DNA of 64,000 bases from assembly GCF_937123705.1 (NCBI RefSeq), contig NZ_CAKZKO010000004.1:111249-175248 (forward strand), given 5' to 3'. Under the pieces are notes generated by a model that saw only the letters and a program-made list of their open reading frames with translations, was not told where the DNA came from and searched no databases. This document shows, one piece after another, positions 46,603 to 58,786 of the stretch. The position numbers and the translations under genes are program-made. This DNA is from an uncultured Paraglaciecola sp. Its GTDB lineage: Bacteria > Pseudomonadota > Gammaproteobacteria > Enterobacterales > Alteromonadaceae. Position 1 is the stretch's first letter. Every line of letters begins with the position of its first letter.

Positions 46603-49600
46603 TTAGTGAATACGTGTATGCAGTGCTTGTACCGATGTAGCTCGTGCTCTATCGTCAGCTTTATTCGCATTAACTGTAGCAAAAGCCGCGTTCATAGTGG
46701 TGGTATATACGACCTTGTTCAATAATGCTTCTTTGCGAATATACACCGAGTCATCAATGGCTTGGCGTCCTTCAGTGGTATTCACAATGTAGCAATATTC
46801 GTTATTTTTTATCGCATCGACTATGTTTGGTCGTCCTTCGCTAAGTTTATTTACGACACTACAGGCCACGCCTGCATTATTTAATACTGTCGCGGTACCT
46901 TTAGTAGCTTCTAAGGAAAATCCCTTAGATATCATAGTTTGACCAAGTTCAATCACACGATTTTTATCGTTTAACCTAACCGACAACAAAGCTTTGCCAC
47001 CCACAGGAATAGGCTGACTGGCCCCTAAATTAGCTTTTGCATAGGCTTCTTCAAAGCTATCGCCAACCCCCATGACTTCGCCTGTTGAACGCATTTCAGG
47101 CCCAAGCAAGGGATCCACGCCTTGAAACTTAGCAAAAGGCAACACCACTTCTTTAACCGAATAAAAAGGCGGAATAATTTCTTTAGTGACGCCTTGCGAA
47201 GCAAGAGATTGCCCCGCCATGGCTCTGGCACCAATTTTTGCTATGGCCATGCCAGTGGCTTTAGAAACAAAAGGCACAGTGCGGGCAGCACGAGGGTTTA
47301 CCTCAATCAAATACACTTGGCCGTCTTTTACCGCAAACTGAGTATTCATTAGCCCTATCACCCCGAGTTCTAGTGCCATTGCTTTAACTTGTTGGCGCAT
47401 CACATCTTGTACTTCAGGGCTGAGTGAATAAGGAGGTATTGAACAGGCTGAATCACCCGAGTGCACCCCTGCTTGTTCAATGTGTTCCATAATGCCGCCA
47501 ATGACCACTTCAGTGCCGTCACAGATAGCATCAACATCGACTTCTATTGCATCATCTAAAAACCTGTCTAACAACACTGGAGAGTCGTTAGAAACTTCAA
47601 CCGCATTTTTTAGGTAACGTTTAAGATCGTTTTTGTCGTATACGATTTCCATGGCGCGGCCACCTAGAACATAAGAGGGTCGCACCACCAATGGAAAACC
47701 GATTTTATCTGCAGCAACCAGAGCTTGTTCTAAATTTCTAACTGTGGCATTGGCTGGTTGTTTCAGATCGAGTTTGTTCACCATTTTTTGGAAACGTTCC
47801 CGGTCTTCTGCTTTATCAATGGCATCGGGTGATGTGCCAATAATAGGGACTCCTGCAGCTTCTAAGGCTCGCGCTAGTTTTAATGGGGTTTGACCACCAT
47901 ATTGCACTATCACACCTTTTGGCTGCTCGATGCGTACAATCTCTAACACGTCTTCTAAAGTAACAGACTCAAAATATAATCGGTCAGAGGTATCGTAATC
48001 GGTAGACACGGTTTCTGGATTACAATTCACCATAATGGTCTCGTATCCATCTTCACGCAGCGCAAGGGCTGCATGTACGCAGCAATAATCAAACTCAATA
48101 CCCTGACCTATACGATTTGGCCCGCCGCCTAGCACCATGATTTTATCTTGACTCGTAGGATTAGCTTCACACTCTTCATCGTATGTGGAATACATATAAG
48201 CGGTATCAGATGAGAATTCAGCGGCGCAAGTATCCACACGTTTGTAAACCGGATGAATATCAAAGCCACGACGCACTTCTCGCACATCGGCTTCATCAAC
48301 ACCTGTTAACTGGGCAATTCTCGAGTCGGCAAACCCTTTACGCTTAAGAATAGTCATCAATTCTGCATCAATGACAGATAAACCAGATTGTTGTATTTGT
48401 TGCTCTAAAATAATCAACTCTTCAATCTGCACTAAATACCATCTGTCGATATTAGTAAGTTCGAATATTTCATCTACCGACATGCCCATACGCATGGCAT
48501 CGGCAATATACCAAATACGCTCTGCCCCTGGCTCGCGCAATTCTCGGATAATTTTACTCTTGGCCTCTGGCGCTGCGATATCAATAATAGAATCAAAGCC
48601 ATTTACACCCACTTCTAAGCCTCTCAAGGCTTTTTGCAATGATTCTTGTTGATTACGACCAATTGCCATCACCTCACCCACAGATTTCATTTGCGTGGTT
48701 AAACGGTCGTTAGCACCGGCAAATTTTTCAAAGTTAAAACGGGGAATTTTAGTCACGACATAATCAATAGTCGGCTCGAACGAAGCTGGTGTAAGTCCAC
48801 CGGTAATATCGTTAGCTAATTCATCAAGGGTGTAACCTATAGCCAATTTAGCCGCCACTTTAGCGATAGGAAAACCCGTGGCTTTGGAAGCCAAAGCAGA
48901 AGAGCGCGAGACCCTTGGGTTCATCTCAATAATCACTAGGCGTCCGGTCTTTGGATCCACACCAAACTGCACGTTAGAACCGCCAGTTTCAACGCCAATT
49001 TCACGTAGCACAGCAATAGCCGCATTACGCATAATTTGAAATTCTTTGTCGGTTAGGGTTTGTGCTGGCGCAACGGTAATAGAGTCACCAGTATGGACGC
49101 CCATAGGGTCAATATTTTCTATGGTACAGACAATGATGACGTTATCAGCTTTGTCTCTAACCACTTCCATTTCATATTCTTTCCAGCCAATAAGTGACTC
49201 GTCAATCAACAATTCACTAGTAGGTGATAAATCGAGACCGCGACGGCATATTTCTTCAAATTCTTGCTTGTTATAAGCAATACCACCACCTGAACCACCC
49301 ATAGTAAAAGACGGGCGAATAATACAAGGGAACCCAATGCGCGTACTGACATCAAAGGCTTGTTCTATAGTGTGCGCAATCTCAGCACGAGGACAAGCCA
49401 AACCAATAGACTTCATGGCTTTATCAAAACGCTCTCTGTCTTCGGCTTTATCGATAGCATCGGCGGTGGCACCGATCATTTCCACACCAAACTCAGCTAA
49501 CACCCCGTGTTTATTTAAATCAAGGGCGCAGTTTAAGGCCGTTTGTCCACCCATAGTAGGCAGTACCGCATCAGGACGTTCTTTTTCAATGATTTTTCTC

Positions 49601-49821
49601 ACTACTTCCCAATGGATAGGCTCGATATAGGTGGCATCGGCCATTTCAGGATCTGTCATGATAGTGGCGGGGTTTGAGTTAACCAAGATCACCCGATAAC
49701 CTTCTTCGCGCAGCGCTTTACAAGCTTGTGCGCCTGAATAGTCAAATTCGCACGCTTGGCCTATTACAATAGGGCCGGCGCCTAAAATCAAGATGCTTTT
49801 TATGTCGCTACGTTTTGGCAT
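46603..49821 (-). CDS. carB: Carbamoyl-phosphate synthase large subunit
   Basis: 1072-aa synthetase subunit using bicarbonate, ammonia from CarA and two ATP to make carbamoyl phosphate for arginine and pyrimidines. Two homologous ATP-grasp halves: [20 protein letters not shown] at residues 11-30 and [19 protein letters not shown] near 560, each followed by an ATP-grasp domain ([22 protein letters not shown]), then an MGS-like allosteric domain at the end ([43 protein letters not shown]). Normal length. 62 nt from carA, same operon. Confidence 0.98.
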   Translation of the reverse strand: MPKRSDIKSILILGAGPIVIGQACEFDYSGAQACKALREEGYRVILVNSNPATIMTDPEMADATYIEPIHWEVVRKIIEKERPDAVLPTMGGQTALNCALDLNKHGVLAEFGVEMIGATADAIDKAEDRERFDKAMKSIGLACPRAEIAHTIEQAFDVSTRIGFPCIIRPSFTMGGSGGGIAYNKQEFEEICRRGLDLSPTSELLIDESLIGWKEYEMEVVRDKADNVIIVCTIENIDPMGVHTGDSITVAPAQTLTDKEFQIMRNAAIAVLREIGVETGGSNVQFGVDPKTGRLVIIEMNPRVSRSSALASKATGFPIAKVAAKLAIGYTLDELANDITGGLTPASFEPTIDYVVTKIPRFNFEKFAGANDRLTTQMKSVGEVMAIGRNQQESLQKALRGLEVGVNGFDSIIDIAAPEAKSKIIRELREPGAERIWYIADAMRMGMSVDEIFELTNIDRWYLVQIEELIILEQQIQQSGLSVIDAELMTILKRKGFADSRIAQLTGVDEADVREVRRGFDIHPVYKRVDTCAAEFSSDTAYMYSTYDEECEANPTSQDKIMVLGGGPNRIGQGIEFDYCCVHAALALREDGYETIMVNCNPETVSTDYDTSDRLYFESVTLEDVLEIVRIEQPKGVIVQYGGQTPLKLARALEAAGVPIIGTSPDAIDKAEDRERFQKMVNKLDLKQPANATVRNLEQALVAADKIGFPLVVRPSYVLGGRAMEIVYDKNDLKRYLKNAVEVSNDSPVLLDRFLDDAIEVDVDAICDGTEVVIGGIMEHIEQAGVHSGDSACSIPPYSLSPEVQDVMRQQVKAMALELGVIGLMNTQFAVKDGQVYLIEVNPRAARTVPFVSKATGMAIAKIGARAMAGQSLASQGVTKEIIPPFYSVKEVVLPFAKFQGVDPLLGPEMRSTGEVMGVGDSFEEAYAKANLGASQPIPVGGKALLSVRLNDKNRVIELGQTMISKGFSLEATKGTATVLNNAGVACSVVNKLSEGRPNIVDAIKNNEYCYIVNTTEGRQAIDDSVYIRKEALLNKVVYTTTMNAAFATVNANKADDRARATSVQALHTRIH

Positions 49822-49883
49822 GTCACTAATTACTCTACTAATACTGGTACTTTAAAAGGTGCGTACTTTAGGTGCTATTTGCA

Positions 49884-51029
49884 TTACCTACTCTGGCGCA
49901 TTAACTCGATAAAATGGTCAAACAAAGGCGCGGCATCATGTGGGCCAGGGCTTGCTTCTGGATGCCCTTGAAAACTAAATGCCGGCTTGTCGGTACGATG
50001 AATGCCTTGCAGAGATTGATCGAATAACGACACATGAGTCACCTCTAAATTATCTGACAAGTGATTTTCATCTACGGCAAAACCATGGTTTTGACTGGTT
50101 ATCATCACTCGCTCTCCCTTAATGTCTTTTACAGGGTGATTTGCGCCATGATGGCCAAACTTCATTTTAGTTGTCTTTGCACCGCTGGCCAAAGCTAGAA
50201 GTTGATGCCCTAGGCAAATCCCAAAAATAGGAATATTGGTGTCTAATAACTGCTGAATTGCTCGTATGGCATAATCGCAAGGTTCAGGATCCCCAGGACC
50301 ATTTGACAAAAACACCCCATCTGGATTTAAAGCTAAGACTTCATCTGCAGTAGTTTTCGCCGGCACCACAGTTAATCGACAGCCACGATCGGCTAACATA
50401 CGCAAAATATTGCGCTTGACCCCAAAATCATAGGCAACCACATGAAACTCGGGGTTATCTAATTCGGTTTGAAAACCTTCACCTAAAGTCCAACTGCCAT
50501 TTTGCCAATGATAAGCTTGCTCACAAGTGACTTCTTTAGCTAAATCCATACCTTTAAGCCCAGAAAAGGCTTGCGCTTTCGCTAATGCATCTGATTCATC
50601 CAACACAATATCATCTAACGTATTACTAGCAATGATGCAGCCATTTTGTGCCCCTTTGTCACGTAGGATACGTGTCAATCTGCGGGTATCGATGTCTGCT
50701 ATACCTAGAATGTTATTTTCTTCTAAATATTCAGACAAACTTTGTTCACTTCGAAAGTTACTGGCTAAGAGTGGCAGGTCACGAATAATTAGGCCTTTGG
50801 CCCAAATTTTATGGGATTCACAATCTTCTGTGTTTATGCCCGTATTACCGATATGAGGATAAGTGAGGGTCACAATTTGTTCTGCATAAGACGGGTCAGT
50901 TAAGATTTCTTGATAACCCGTCATAGAGGTATTAAACACCACCTCACCTACCGACACACCAGAAGCTCCAATAGCAGTACCTTTAAAGACAGAGCCATCT
51001 TCAAGTACTAAAAGGGCAGAATTAGCCAA
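49884..51029 (-). CDS. carA: Carbamoyl-phosphate synthase small subunit (glutaminase), TTG start
   Basis: 381-aa glutamine amidotransferase subunit that feeds ammonia to CarB. Class I GATase triad: Cys in [13 protein letters not shown] near 268, and the later His and Glu in [13 protein letters not shown]. The start codon is TTG (51027-51029) preceded 5 nt upstream by a full GGAGG (51035-51039). E. coli carA also begins with UUG, so this looks like a conserved weak start. No plausible ATG lies before the family N-terminus ([16 protein letters not shown]). Confidence 0.97.
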   Translation of the reverse strand: MANSALLVLEDGSVFKGTAIGASGVSVGEVVFNTSMTGYQEILTDPSYAEQIVTLTYPHIGNTGINTEDCESHKIWAKGLIIRDLPLLASNFRSEQSLSEYLEENNILGIADIDTRRLTRILRDKGAQNGCIIASNTLDDIVLDESDALAKAQAFSGLKGMDLAKEVTCEQAYHWQNGSWTLGEGFQTELDNPEFHVVAYDFGVKRNILRMLADRGCRLTVVPAKTTADEVLALNPDGVFLSNGPGDPEPCDYAIRAIQQLLDTNIPIFGICLGHQLLALASGAKTTKMKFGHHGANHPVKDIKGERVMITSQNHGFAVDENHLSDNLEVTHVSLFDQSLQGIHRTDKPAFSFQGHPEASPGPHDAAPLFDHFIELMRQSR

Positions 51030-51311
51030 ATCAACCTCCAGGATATTAAAAAAATTTTAACCCTCAGAACTGGCTTAAATGATTTTCACCAGTCCCGAAC
51101 AAAATCACGCAAACCATTGATTTACATGAGTATTAAGTTAATTTGCTAGTGATAAAAGAGCGAAACAACAAAGGTTGCGCTAAATTTTGGCAAATTCGCA
51201 ATATTATACATAACAGAGCAATTGAGATCTATTCCCAATTTAATAAAATGCATAAATAGCAGTTTAAGTGAAATTTTCATATAAACGCCGTAAAAGTTTA
51301 ACTTTCATCGG

Positions 51312-52124
51312 TTAATTATTAGGTCTAAACCCTAAAACGTCTTGCATATCATACAAGCCACAAGGTTTATCCTTAACCCAAAGCGCAGCTTTAACTGCGC
51401 CTTTTGCAAAGGTTAAACGGCTTGACGCTTTATGGGTTATTTCTAATTGTTCACCTATATCGGCGAATAGCGCGGTATGTTCACCTACTACATCCCCTGC
51501 CCTTACTGTGGCAAACCCAATAGTATTGTGGTCACGTTCACCGGTATCACCCTCGCGGCCATAAACTGCACACTCAGATAAATCTCGACCAATTTCATCG
51601 GCAATAGCTTCACCTATTGCAATGGCTGTACCGGATGGCGCATCCTTTTTAAATCTATGATGGGTCTCTAATATTTCGATATCTGCGGTATCAGCCATGG
51701 CCTTGGCTGCTTGTTTGACCAAATTCAGCATAAGATTCACTCCTACACTGTAATTGGCCGCAAACACTATAGGAATATGTTCAGATGCCGATTTTAGCGC
51801 AAGCCTTTGCTTGGCATTTATTCCCGTTGTGCCAACGACAACCGGCTTGTTGTGGGCAACACAAAACGCCAAATTTTCAGTTAATGCAGCGGGTAAAGTA
51901 AAATCAATTAGAACCTCGGTTTGCTCCATATAGGTAGATATATCAGCGCAAAGTAATACACCATTTTTACCTATTCCAGCCAACTCGCCTGAGTCGGCAC
52001 CTATAAAAGATGAAGTTGCTTTAACACCAGCAGCACTTAATTTGACGTCAGAACTCTGTGCCACTGCGTCCACCAACACTCTACCCATGCGGCCATTGGC
52101 GCCCAAAATTGCAATATTACTCAT
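51312..52124 (-). CDS. dapB: 4-hydroxy-tetrahydrodipicolinate reductase
   Basis: 270-aa NAD(P)H-dependent reductase of lysine and diaminopimelate synthesis. NAD motif NIAILGANGRMGRVLVDA at the start, HHRFKKDAPSGTAIAIGE (catalytic and substrate loop) near 159. I chose ATG 52124 over TTG 52151; this gives the usual MSNIAILGANGRMG opening and a length like the E. coli 273 aa. In the dapB-carA-carB-greA order seen in many gammaproteobacteria. Confidence 0.96.
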   Translation of the reverse strand: MSNIAILGANGRMGRVLVDAVAQSSDVKLSAAGVKATSSFIGADSGELAGIGKNGVLLCADISTYMEQTEVLIDFTLPAALTENLAFCVAHNKPVVVGTTGINAKQRLALKSASEHIPIVFAANYSVGVNLMLNLVKQAAKAMADTADIEILETHHRFKKDAPSGTAIAIGEAIADEIGRDLSECAVYGREGDTGERDHNTIGFATVRAGDVVGEHTALFADIGEQLEITHKASSRLTFAKGAVKAALWVKDKPCGLYDMQDVLGFRPNN

Positions 52125-52301
52125 AGCAGATAATTCATTTTGTATACTCAATATAACTGTAAATTGTGCCTGAAATATCTGTGTTATGCAGTAACGAAAA
52201 CCTTTATTTTTATACTATTGGTTTTGTATTGGAAAGCCAAGTGCCAGCACTTTTGATAATATGGCCATTTTATACAGCTAACCTTGCAATTTTGGAGTGC
52301 T

Positions 52302-52844
52302 ATGTTAGAAACTCACTTTGATAATCCAAGGGTACATTTACATCAATTGCCCACAATAGTGACCTTAGATAAACAACGTTTATCTGAGAAATATGCATCA
52401 TTAAACCGACTAATTAACTTAAGTTTTACCTTGTTTTTATGCGTGATGGGATTGCTGTTATATTGGCAACCTTTAGTCCAGTTACCCCATACTCTGCGCG
52501 ACTCTCTACCCTTGATCATATGGGTTGTCGCACTAGTCGGCTTGCTATTAACTTGGATTATTTATGCAAGCGATCAATGCAAATTTTACACACTTAGAGA
52601 GCTAGACTTACATTATGCCAGTGGTTTGTTTTTTCGAAAAATAGTCAGTCAACCCATTACCCGTATTCAGCATATGGAACTCAAACGTGGTCCTATTGAG
52701 CGGAAAGTCGGTTTAGCCCGATTACAAGTATTTAGCGCAGGAGGAGCGATGCATACCTTCGAAATTCCTGGTTTACCTATAGAGACAGCCCAGCAAATTA
52801 GGCAATTTATTTTGCAACATAAAGATGTGCTCAAGCATGGATAA
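52302..52844 (+). CDS. YdbS-like PH-domain membrane protein
   Basis: 180-aa inner-membrane protein with two hydrophobic helices (about 38-60 and 70-90) and one bacterial PH (bPH2/DUF304) domain: LRELDLHYASGLFFRKIVSQPITRIQHMELKRGPIERKVGLARLQVFSAGG. I chose ATG 52302 because GGAG lies 5 nt upstream (52293-52296), rather than the TTG at 52284. It overlaps the next gene, so the two are translated together. Function of this pair is unknown. Confidence 0.85.
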   Translation: MLETHFDNPRVHLHQLPTIVTLDKQRLSEKYASLNRLINLSFTLFLCVMGLLLYWQPLVQLPHTLRDSLPLIIWVVALVGLLLTWIIYASDQCKFYTLRELDLHYASGLFFRKIVSQPITRIQHMELKRGPIERKVGLARLQVFSAGGAMHTFEIPGLPIETAQQIRQFILQHKDVLKHG

Positions 52845-54453
52845 TCAGAGCATTATTGCAAGCAGCAAAAATACTGACTTTGGCGAATCATCACCCCCCC
52901 TAAATGATTGGCAAACCCTATCGCCTATAGCTATTTTGTATTTTGCAGTCAGCCTAGTTAAACACCTGCTTGGTAATTTTATCTATCTACTGCCTGTTTT
53001 TGCATTGAGTTATAAAAACATAATCGCACACCCTTTTATCTGGCTACCTGCCATTTTGATGGCTTTCGCGCTGCTATCACTCTTTGCTTTTGCCAGCTTT
53101 AAGGTGTATCGCTACCGTTTAACCGACGACAACATTGAGATACGCTCGGGTATCTTCAGCAAAAAGCATTTAAATTTGCCGTTTTCTCGGGTGCAAAATG
53201 TCAAAATAGAACAACCGATTTATTATCGAATTAGCGGCCATGCTTGTTTACATCTGGATACTGCAGGCTCTGCTAAAAACGAAGCAAAGTTAGTGGCAAT
53301 TAAACTCGATTTTGCCCATCAGTTAAAAACCCGCATTCAACGATATGTAAAAGATAATACTTTAGATACCTGCCAAGATAATCTAGCTACAGGTTTATCT
53401 GATATATTGCCGGGAGCGAGCTCAAGCCAATCTCAGCAAGAAATAATGCTTAATCAACGTCAGTTATCTGATTTGGTGATCCACGGCATTACCAGCAATA
53501 GAATTTGGATTTTACTAGGGGGTTTAGCCCCTTTTTACAACAGTATTTTCGATTCGATAAGTGAATGGTTTGCTTCCTTAGGCATCGATCTAGACTCTCT
53601 ATTTAGCTTAACAAACCACTCACTTATCGAAGTGACATTGTATGCCTTATCATTCACTATCATAGTCATGCTAGTGCTGGTCAGTTTTTCAGTGCTAGGA
53701 GCAATTATTAGCTTTTACGGTTATTCATCGAGTAAACAGCATGATAAGTACATTAGGCGCAGCGGGTTATTGACTAAACACGAAGTCAGCATGGCATTGA
53801 GCCGCCTACAGATGATAATACAAAAACAAGACTGGTTAGATGTGGTGCTTAACCGCATAAATTTGTGCTTTGAACAAACGGGAGCTTTTAGCCAAGACCT
53901 AAGCGCATCCGCAGCCAACAGCAAAATAATTGTGCCCTCCATCAGGCCTGATGAATCCCAAGCATTGATCAATGATGCTTATCCCAACAATAGCTTGAGT
54001 GATTTTGTCATAAACAACGCATTTGAATCCATTAGCCAGCGTTTTATATTTCGCAATGTGGTAATTTTCTTGATGCCACCTTGGTTAGCAATATTCGGCA
54101 CGACTTTACTACATGGAGAATTCGCCATAGCAGCGCTGGCAAGCTTAGTGTTTCTAGCTTTATGTGGATTAGTAGTGTTACGTTGGAAGCGTTGGGGAAT
54201 TGCCACAGATGAGGATTTTGTGTACCTAAGAAAAGGCTTAATAGGCGTAGATTACTATTGTTTTCCCAGTTATAAGTTGCAACAAACTCAATTTAAACAG
54301 AGTTTATTGATGCAAAGACACCATTTAGCCACAGTAAAATTTGTACTCGCTTCTGGCTCACTACAAGTCCCAATGCTCAATGAAAAACTAGCCTATAAAT
54401 TAGTTGATCACGGATTATATCAAGTAGAGTCTAGCCAAAAGTCTTGGATGTAA
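52825..54453 (+). CDS. YdbT-like PH-domain membrane protein
   Basis: 542-aa membrane protein with two to three bPH2/DUF304 domains separated by helices. Visible domains: VYRYRLTDDNIEIRSGIFSKKHLNLPFSRVQNVKIEQP near 95-130, a second around residues 310-345 (IRRSGLLTKHEVSMALSRLQMI), and a third near 465-500 (YLRKGLIGVDYYCFPSYKLQQTQF). It overlaps ydbS by 20 nt from this ATG; ATG 52837 is an alternative with an 8-nt overlap. The two genes are inserted between dapB and dnaJ on the opposite strand. Confidence 0.84.
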   Translation: MCSSMDNQSIIASSKNTDFGESSPPLNDWQTLSPIAILYFAVSLVKHLLGNFIYLLPVFALSYKNIIAHPFIWLPAILMAFALLSLFAFASFKVYRYRLTDDNIEIRSGIFSKKHLNLPFSRVQNVKIEQPIYYRISGHACLHLDTAGSAKNEAKLVAIKLDFAHQLKTRIQRYVKDNTLDTCQDNLATGLSDILPGASSSQSQQEIMLNQRQLSDLVIHGITSNRIWILLGGLAPFYNSIFDSISEWFASLGIDLDSLFSLTNHSLIEVTLYALSFTIIVMLVLVSFSVLGAIISFYGYSSSKQHDKYIRRSGLLTKHEVSMALSRLQMIIQKQDWLDVVLNRINLCFEQTGAFSQDLSASAANSKIIVPSIRPDESQALINDAYPNNSLSDFVINNAFESISQRFIFRNVVIFLMPPWLAIFGTTLLHGEFAIAALASLVFLALCGLVVLRWKRWGIATDEDFVYLRKGLIGVDYYCFPSYKLQQTQFKQSLLMQRHHLATVKFVLASGSLQVPMLNEKLAYKLVDHGLYQVESSQKSWM

Positions 54454-54480
54454 AAAAGCCGCTAAATAAAAGCGGCTTTT
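54454..54480. terminator. Bidirectional terminator between ydbT-like gene and dnaJ
   Basis: AAAAGCCGCT (54454-54463) pairs with AGCGGCTTTT (54471-54480), 7-nt loop. It serves both convergent genes. Confidence 0.93.
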
Positions 54481-54507
54481 GAGGTTTTCTGTTTTTCTTT
54501 ACTTTGG

Positions 54508-55644
54508 TTAATTAGTTAAATCATCAAAGAATTTTTTCACGCCATCAAAGAAACCACTTTCTTTTGGACGATTTTTGGCAACGTCTTTACCGGTTCCCAT
54601 TGAAGTTTCTAATTCATCTAGCAGCTCTTTTTGACGCGTGCTTAGATTAACCGGGGTTTCGATAACCACTTTACAAATAAGGTCGCCTATACTACCACTG
54701 CGTACCGATTTAACCCCTTTATTACGTAAGCGGAACATTTTTCCGGTTTGGGTTTCAGCGGTCACTTTAAGCTTTACCTTACCTTCTAAGGTAGGGACTT
54801 CAATTTCGCCGCCTAAGGCGGCACGAGTGAAACTTAAGGGGACTTCGCAGTACAGATTGTTACCTTCGCGGGTGAATATCTTGTGGTCACGAACGTGTAC
54901 TTGAACATACAAATCGCCCGTAGGACCGCCCATTTCACCGGCTTCACCTTCACCCGACAAACGAATTCGGTCACCGGTATCCACACCAGCAGGTACTTTG
55001 ACCGATAAGGTCTTGGTTTTTTCTACACGGCCTTGTCCATGACAGGGGTTACATGGATCAGATATAATTTTGCCTCTGCCTGAACAAGTAGGACAAGTTT
55101 GCTGCACAGCAAAGAAACCTTGACGCATCTGCACTTGGCCTTGACCATGACAAGTAGGACAAGTAGTAGGGCTTGAGCCTTTTTTGGCTCCTGAGCCATC
55201 ACACTTTTCGCAGCCCACTAGCGTAGGCACACGAATTTCAACACTTTTACCTTTAACGGCTTCTTCCAGAGACAATTCTAGGTTGTAACGCAAGTCTGAA
55301 CCTTGACGGGCACGAGATTGACGACCACCGCCACCACGACCACCACCAAAGATATCGCCAAACACATCACCAAAAATATCACCAAAGTCGCCACCTTGAC
55401 CACCGCCGCCACGATTTGGATCAACACCAGCATGACCGTATTGATCATAGGCCGCACGCTTTTGCGAGTCGGTAAGCATTTCATGTGCTTCTTGCACTTC
55501 TTTGAATTTTTCTTCCATGGCTTTATCGCCCTGGGTTCTATCAGGGTGGTATTTCATGGCTAGGCGTTTATAGGCCTTTTTTATCTCGCGTTCGGTAGCA
55601 CTTTTGTCCACACCCAACACTTCATAATAATCTCGCTTCGACAT
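54508..55644 (-). CDS. dnaJ: Chaperone protein DnaJ (Hsp40)
   Basis: 378-aa co-chaperone that stimulates DnaK ATPase and holds unfolded proteins. J-domain at 1-70 with HPD in YHPDRT, then a Gly-rich linker, and four zinc motifs [24 protein letters not shown] and CNPCHGQG near 145-210. The C-terminal substrate-binding beta domains follow. Normal length. Downstream of dnaK; a hairpin lies in the gap. Confidence 0.98.
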   Translation of the reverse strand: MSKRDYYEVLGVDKSATEREIKKAYKRLAMKYHPDRTQGDKAMEEKFKEVQEAHEMLTDSQKRAAYDQYGHAGVDPNRGGGGQGGDFGDIFGDVFGDIFGGGRGGGGRQSRARQGSDLRYNLELSLEEAVKGKSVEIRVPTLVGCEKCDGSGAKKGSSPTTCPTCHGQGQVQMRQGFFAVQQTCPTCSGRGKIISDPCNPCHGQGRVEKTKTLSVKVPAGVDTGDRIRLSGEGEAGEMGGPTGDLYVQVHVRDHKIFTREGNNLYCEVPLSFTRAALGGEIEVPTLEGKVKLKVTAETQTGKMFRLRNKGVKSVRSGSIGDLICKVVIETPVNLSTRQKELLDELETSMGTGKDVAKNRPKESGFFDGVKKFFDDLTN

Positions 55645-55718
55645 CTCGATTCGGTATCCTGCGGTTACTTATTTTATTCTGCTTAAGCCCGTAATTGACT
55701 TGCTTTTAATACAAACAA

Positions 55719-55745
55719 GGCGCAATCAGCATAAACTGTTGCGCC
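55719..55745 (-). other. Hairpin in the dnaK-dnaJ gap
   Basis: GGCGCAA (55719-55725) pairs with TTGCGCC (55739-55745) with a 13-nt loop. No T-run follows, so it may be a partial terminator or mRNA-processing/stability hairpin that sets the dnaK:dnaJ ratio. dnaJ may depend on read-through, as I see no sigma-32 site just before it. Confidence 0.45.
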
Positions 55746-55791
55746 AAGTCAGGTTAACTCCAAAAGGACTCAACCATTTAAGTCGATAAAT

Positions 55792-57726
55792 TTACTTTTT
55801 ATCGTCTTCTTTTACTTCTTCAAACTCAGCGTCAACTACGTCTTCGTCTTGTGGTTGTGCGCCAGCATCTGTTGCTTCTGGGCCACCTTGAGCAGCGCCT
55901 TCAGCCGCCGCTTTCGCTTGCGCCACTTCCATCAACTTAGCTGAAGCTTGGATTAGCTCTTGCGTTTTCGCATCGATAGCTTCTTTGTCACCTTCTTTTA
56001 CTGCTTCTTCAAGGGCAACTACTGCGGCTTCGATAGCCGTTTTGTCTTCTTCACTTAAGTCATCACCGGCTTCTTCAACCTGCTTACGAGTACCGTGGAT
56101 CATGCCATCTGCTTGGTTACGTGCTTGAACTAATTCTTCAAACTTTGCATCAGCATCTTTATTGGCTTCTGCATCTTGCACCATTTGTTCAACTTCGTCG
56201 TCACTCAAACCAGATGAAGCTTGGATAGTGATTTTTTGCTCTTTACCTGTATCTTTATCTTTAGCAGATACATGCAAAATACCGTCAGCATCAATATCGA
56301 AAGTCACTTCTATTTGTGGTGCGCCACGTTGTGCTGGGCGAATACCTTCAAGGTTAAACTGACCAAGAGATTTGTTGCCAGAGGCTTGCTTACGCTCACC
56401 TTGTAGACAGTGAATAGTTACCGCAGATTGGTTATCTTCAGCTGTCGAGAACGTCTGTGACTTTTTAGTGGGTACAGTCGTATTTTTCTCGATAAGAGTA
56501 GTCATAACACCACCCATAGTTTCGATACCTAATGAAAGTGGTGTCACATCAAGTAACAATACATCTTTCACATCACCGGATAATACGCCGCCTTGAATTG
56601 CCGCACCTACTGCCACTGCTTCATCAGGATTCACGTCTTTACGTGGCTCTTTCCCGAAGAATTCAGTCACGTATTTCTGAACCATAGGCATACGTGTTTG
56701 ACCACCTACTAAGATGATATCGTTGATATCACCTACAGATAAGTCTGCATCAGATAACGCTTGTTTAAGTGGTTCAAGAGTAGCCTTAACCATAGCTTCT
56801 ACTAGTGATTCTAATTTTGCACGAGTTAGCTTGATAGTAAGGTGCTTAGGACCCGAAGCATCAGCAGTAATGTATGGCAAGTTCACTTCAGTTTGCTGAG
56901 CAGAAGACAATTCAATCTTAGCTTTTTCGCCCGCTTCTTTTAAACGTTGCATAGCAAGCGGATCTTTACGAAGGTCCATACCTGAGTCTTTCTTAAACTC
57001 TTCTACTAAGTAGTTAATCACTTGGTTATCGAAGTCTTCACCACCTAAGTGTGTATCACCGTTTGTAGCCAATACCTCAAAAGTATGTTCGCCATCGGCT
57101 TCGTCGATTTCGATGATAGAGATATCAAAAGTACCACCACCTAAATCGTATACTGCAACAACACTGTCGCCTTTTTTCTTGTCCATGCCGTAAGCAAGGG
57201 CAGCGGCTGTTGGTTCGTTGATAATACGTTTTACTTCAAGACCCGCAATACGCCCTGCGTCTTTAGTGGCTTGACGTTGAGAATCATTAAAGTAAGCAGG
57301 TACTGTAATAACGGCCGCTGTCACTTCTTCGCCTAAGTAATCTTCGGCAGTTTTTTTCATTTTCTTCAACACTTCAGCAGAAATCTGCGGCGGTGCCATT
57401 TTCTCACCTTTTGCTTCAACCCAAGCATCGCCATTGTCCGCTTTAACAATTTTGAAAGGCATAATGTCGATATCACGCTGTACTTCTTTATCTTCCCAGC
57501 GACGACCAATTAAACGCTTAATGGCGAATAAGGTGTTTTGTGGATTGGTTACCGCTTGACGTTTAGCAGGCTGACCCACTAAAGTTTCGCCGTCTTGGCT
57601 GTAAGCGATGATAGAAGGAGTAGTACGATCCCCTTCTGCATTTTCAATTACTTTGGCTTTGTCGCCATCTAATACTGCTACACAAGAGTTAGTAGTACCT
57701 AAATCGATTCCAATGATTCTACCCAT
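55792..57726 (-). CDS. dnaK: Chaperone protein DnaK (Hsp70)
   Basis: 644-aa ATP-dependent chaperone. The N-terminal ATPase domain holds [16 protein letters not shown] at 5-20, [16 protein letters not shown] near 195 and [12 protein letters not shown] near 340. The substrate domain follows, then a Glu/Asp-rich tail ending in EEVKEDDKK. Family length. A sigma-32 promoter lies upstream, and grpE is just before it. Confidence 0.99.
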   Translation of the reverse strand: MGRIIGIDLGTTNSCVAVLDGDKAKVIENAEGDRTTPSIIAYSQDGETLVGQPAKRQAVTNPQNTLFAIKRLIGRRWEDKEVQRDIDIMPFKIVKADNGDAWVEAKGEKMAPPQISAEVLKKMKKTAEDYLGEEVTAAVITVPAYFNDSQRQATKDAGRIAGLEVKRIINEPTAAALAYGMDKKKGDSVVAVYDLGGGTFDISIIEIDEADGEHTFEVLATNGDTHLGGEDFDNQVINYLVEEFKKDSGMDLRKDPLAMQRLKEAGEKAKIELSSAQQTEVNLPYITADASGPKHLTIKLTRAKLESLVEAMVKATLEPLKQALSDADLSVGDINDIILVGGQTRMPMVQKYVTEFFGKEPRKDVNPDEAVAVGAAIQGGVLSGDVKDVLLLDVTPLSLGIETMGGVMTTLIEKNTTVPTKKSQTFSTAEDNQSAVTIHCLQGERKQASGNKSLGQFNLEGIRPAQRGAPQIEVTFDIDADGILHVSAKDKDTGKEQKITIQASSGLSDDEVEQMVQDAEANKDADAKFEELVQARNQADGMIHGTRKQVEEAGDDLSEEDKTAIEAAVVALEEAVKEGDKEAIDAKTQELIQASAKLMEVAQAKAAAEGAAQGGPEATDAGAQPQDEDVVDAEFEEVKEDDKK

Positions 57727-57766
57727 TAGTTTTTCTCCAAAAATTTATTCTTAAAAGCTTGTACAC

Positions 57767-57795
57767 TTTGTGGGGTTATTCTTCTGTTTTTCAAC
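57767..57795 (-). promoter_or_regulatory. Sigma-32 promoter of dnaK
   Basis: On the minus strand: GTTGAAA (-35, 57789-57795), 13-nt spacer, CCCCACAA (-10, starting 57775). Consensus is CTTGAAA-N11-16-CCCCATNT, so the match is good. About 40 nt before the dnaK start. Confidence 0.8.
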
Positions 57796-57848
57796 ATTTT
57801 GTTTGAAAAAACCTTTACAAAATGAAAATTAATTTTGTGCAAAGACAG

Positions 57849-58466
57849 TTATGCCTCTACATCTACTCCACCTTCTGGCGCGCGTGTCACCATGACCATG
57901 GCAGGACGTAATAAACGGCCATTTAACTCATAACCTTTTTGCATTACAGCCATGACGGTATTAGGTGGCAAGTCTGCATTTTCTTGCATCGACATCGCTT
58001 GATGTTGTTCTGGATTGAAAGGTTGACCTTGGGGATCAATCACTGTCATGCCGAACTTTTCAATGGTGCTAACAAAAGACTTAAGTGTGAGCTCTACACC
58101 ATCAAAAATAGGTTTAATGGCTTCGTCTTCAGGGTTTGCTACTTGTAAAGCACGCTCTAAATTATCTGCTACAGGCAATAATTCACCTGCAAATTTTTCC
58201 AAGGCAAATTTACGGGCTTTATCAATTTCACCTTGAGCACGTTTGCGGGCGTTATCGGCATCGGCAATAGCGCGCATCACTGAATCTTTTTGATCGGTGA
58301 ATTTTGTCTCTGCTGCAATCACAGCGGCTTCTAATTCAACAATGCGCTGTTGATCTTCAGACAGTTCAACAACCTCCTGTTCAGCCGCCGTTTCAGGTGA
58401 TTGTTGTGCATTTTCAAGATCAGTTGGTACTTCTTCACCCTGTGGTGGTGTTTGTTCATTTGACAT
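57849..58466 (-). CDS. grpE: Nucleotide exchange factor GrpE
   Basis: 205-aa nucleotide-exchange factor for DnaK. An acidic N-terminus, a long coiled coil ([11 protein letters not shown]...[44 protein letters not shown]), and the C-terminal beta-domain ([44 protein letters not shown]). The longer frame opens at 58610, upstream of the sigma-32 promoter found here; ATG 58466 has GGAG 6 nt before it, so it is the start. Confidence 0.97.
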   Translation of the reverse strand: MSNEQTPPQGEEVPTDLENAQQSPETAAEQEVVELSEDQQRIVELEAAVIAAETKFTDQKDSVMRAIADADNARKRAQGEIDKARKFALEKFAGELLPVADNLERALQVANPEDEAIKPIFDGVELTLKSFVSTIEKFGMTVIDPQGQPFNPEQHQAMSMQENADLPPNTVMAVMQKGYELNGRLLRPAMVMVTRAPEGGVDVEA

Positions 58467-58512
58467 GCTTAGCTCCGTATACTCTTTAAGCAAATTTTCA
58501 ACTGCACTGTTA

Positions 58513-58538
58513 ATGGGGTTAGATTGATAAGCTTCAAG
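58513..58538 (-). promoter_or_regulatory. Sigma-32 promoter of grpE
   Basis: On the minus strand: CTTGAA (58533-58538), 14-nt spacer, CCCCAT (58513-58518). This is a near-exact sigma-32 promoter, about 47 nt before the grpE ATG. The rest of 58467-58786 should hold the divergent putA promoter, not resolved. Confidence 0.85.
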
Positions 58539-58786
58539 GGCAATTAATTGATGTTTTTTTGATTTACACCATTTTGTATAAAGAACTGACCTGTGATGTG
58601 CACAAATCAATACAAAATAGCTGAGAGTTTATGGGCAAGAATTAGGAATATTCCTTCAGGCATATTGTCGCCACTATTCGCTGTCTATATACTCCGCTGA
58701 AAATCTAGGTGAGCGTAATTATCTGACAGTTCAGGTTAATTAAGCACACTTCTCACATTCTTTATCCAGCCAATGCGGAGTTGCAT

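Noticed and set aside
58467..58610. Longer GrpE N-terminus from 58610
   Set aside because: It would start upstream of the sigma-32 promoter and adds residues not found in GrpE; ATG 58466 has a good ribosome site.
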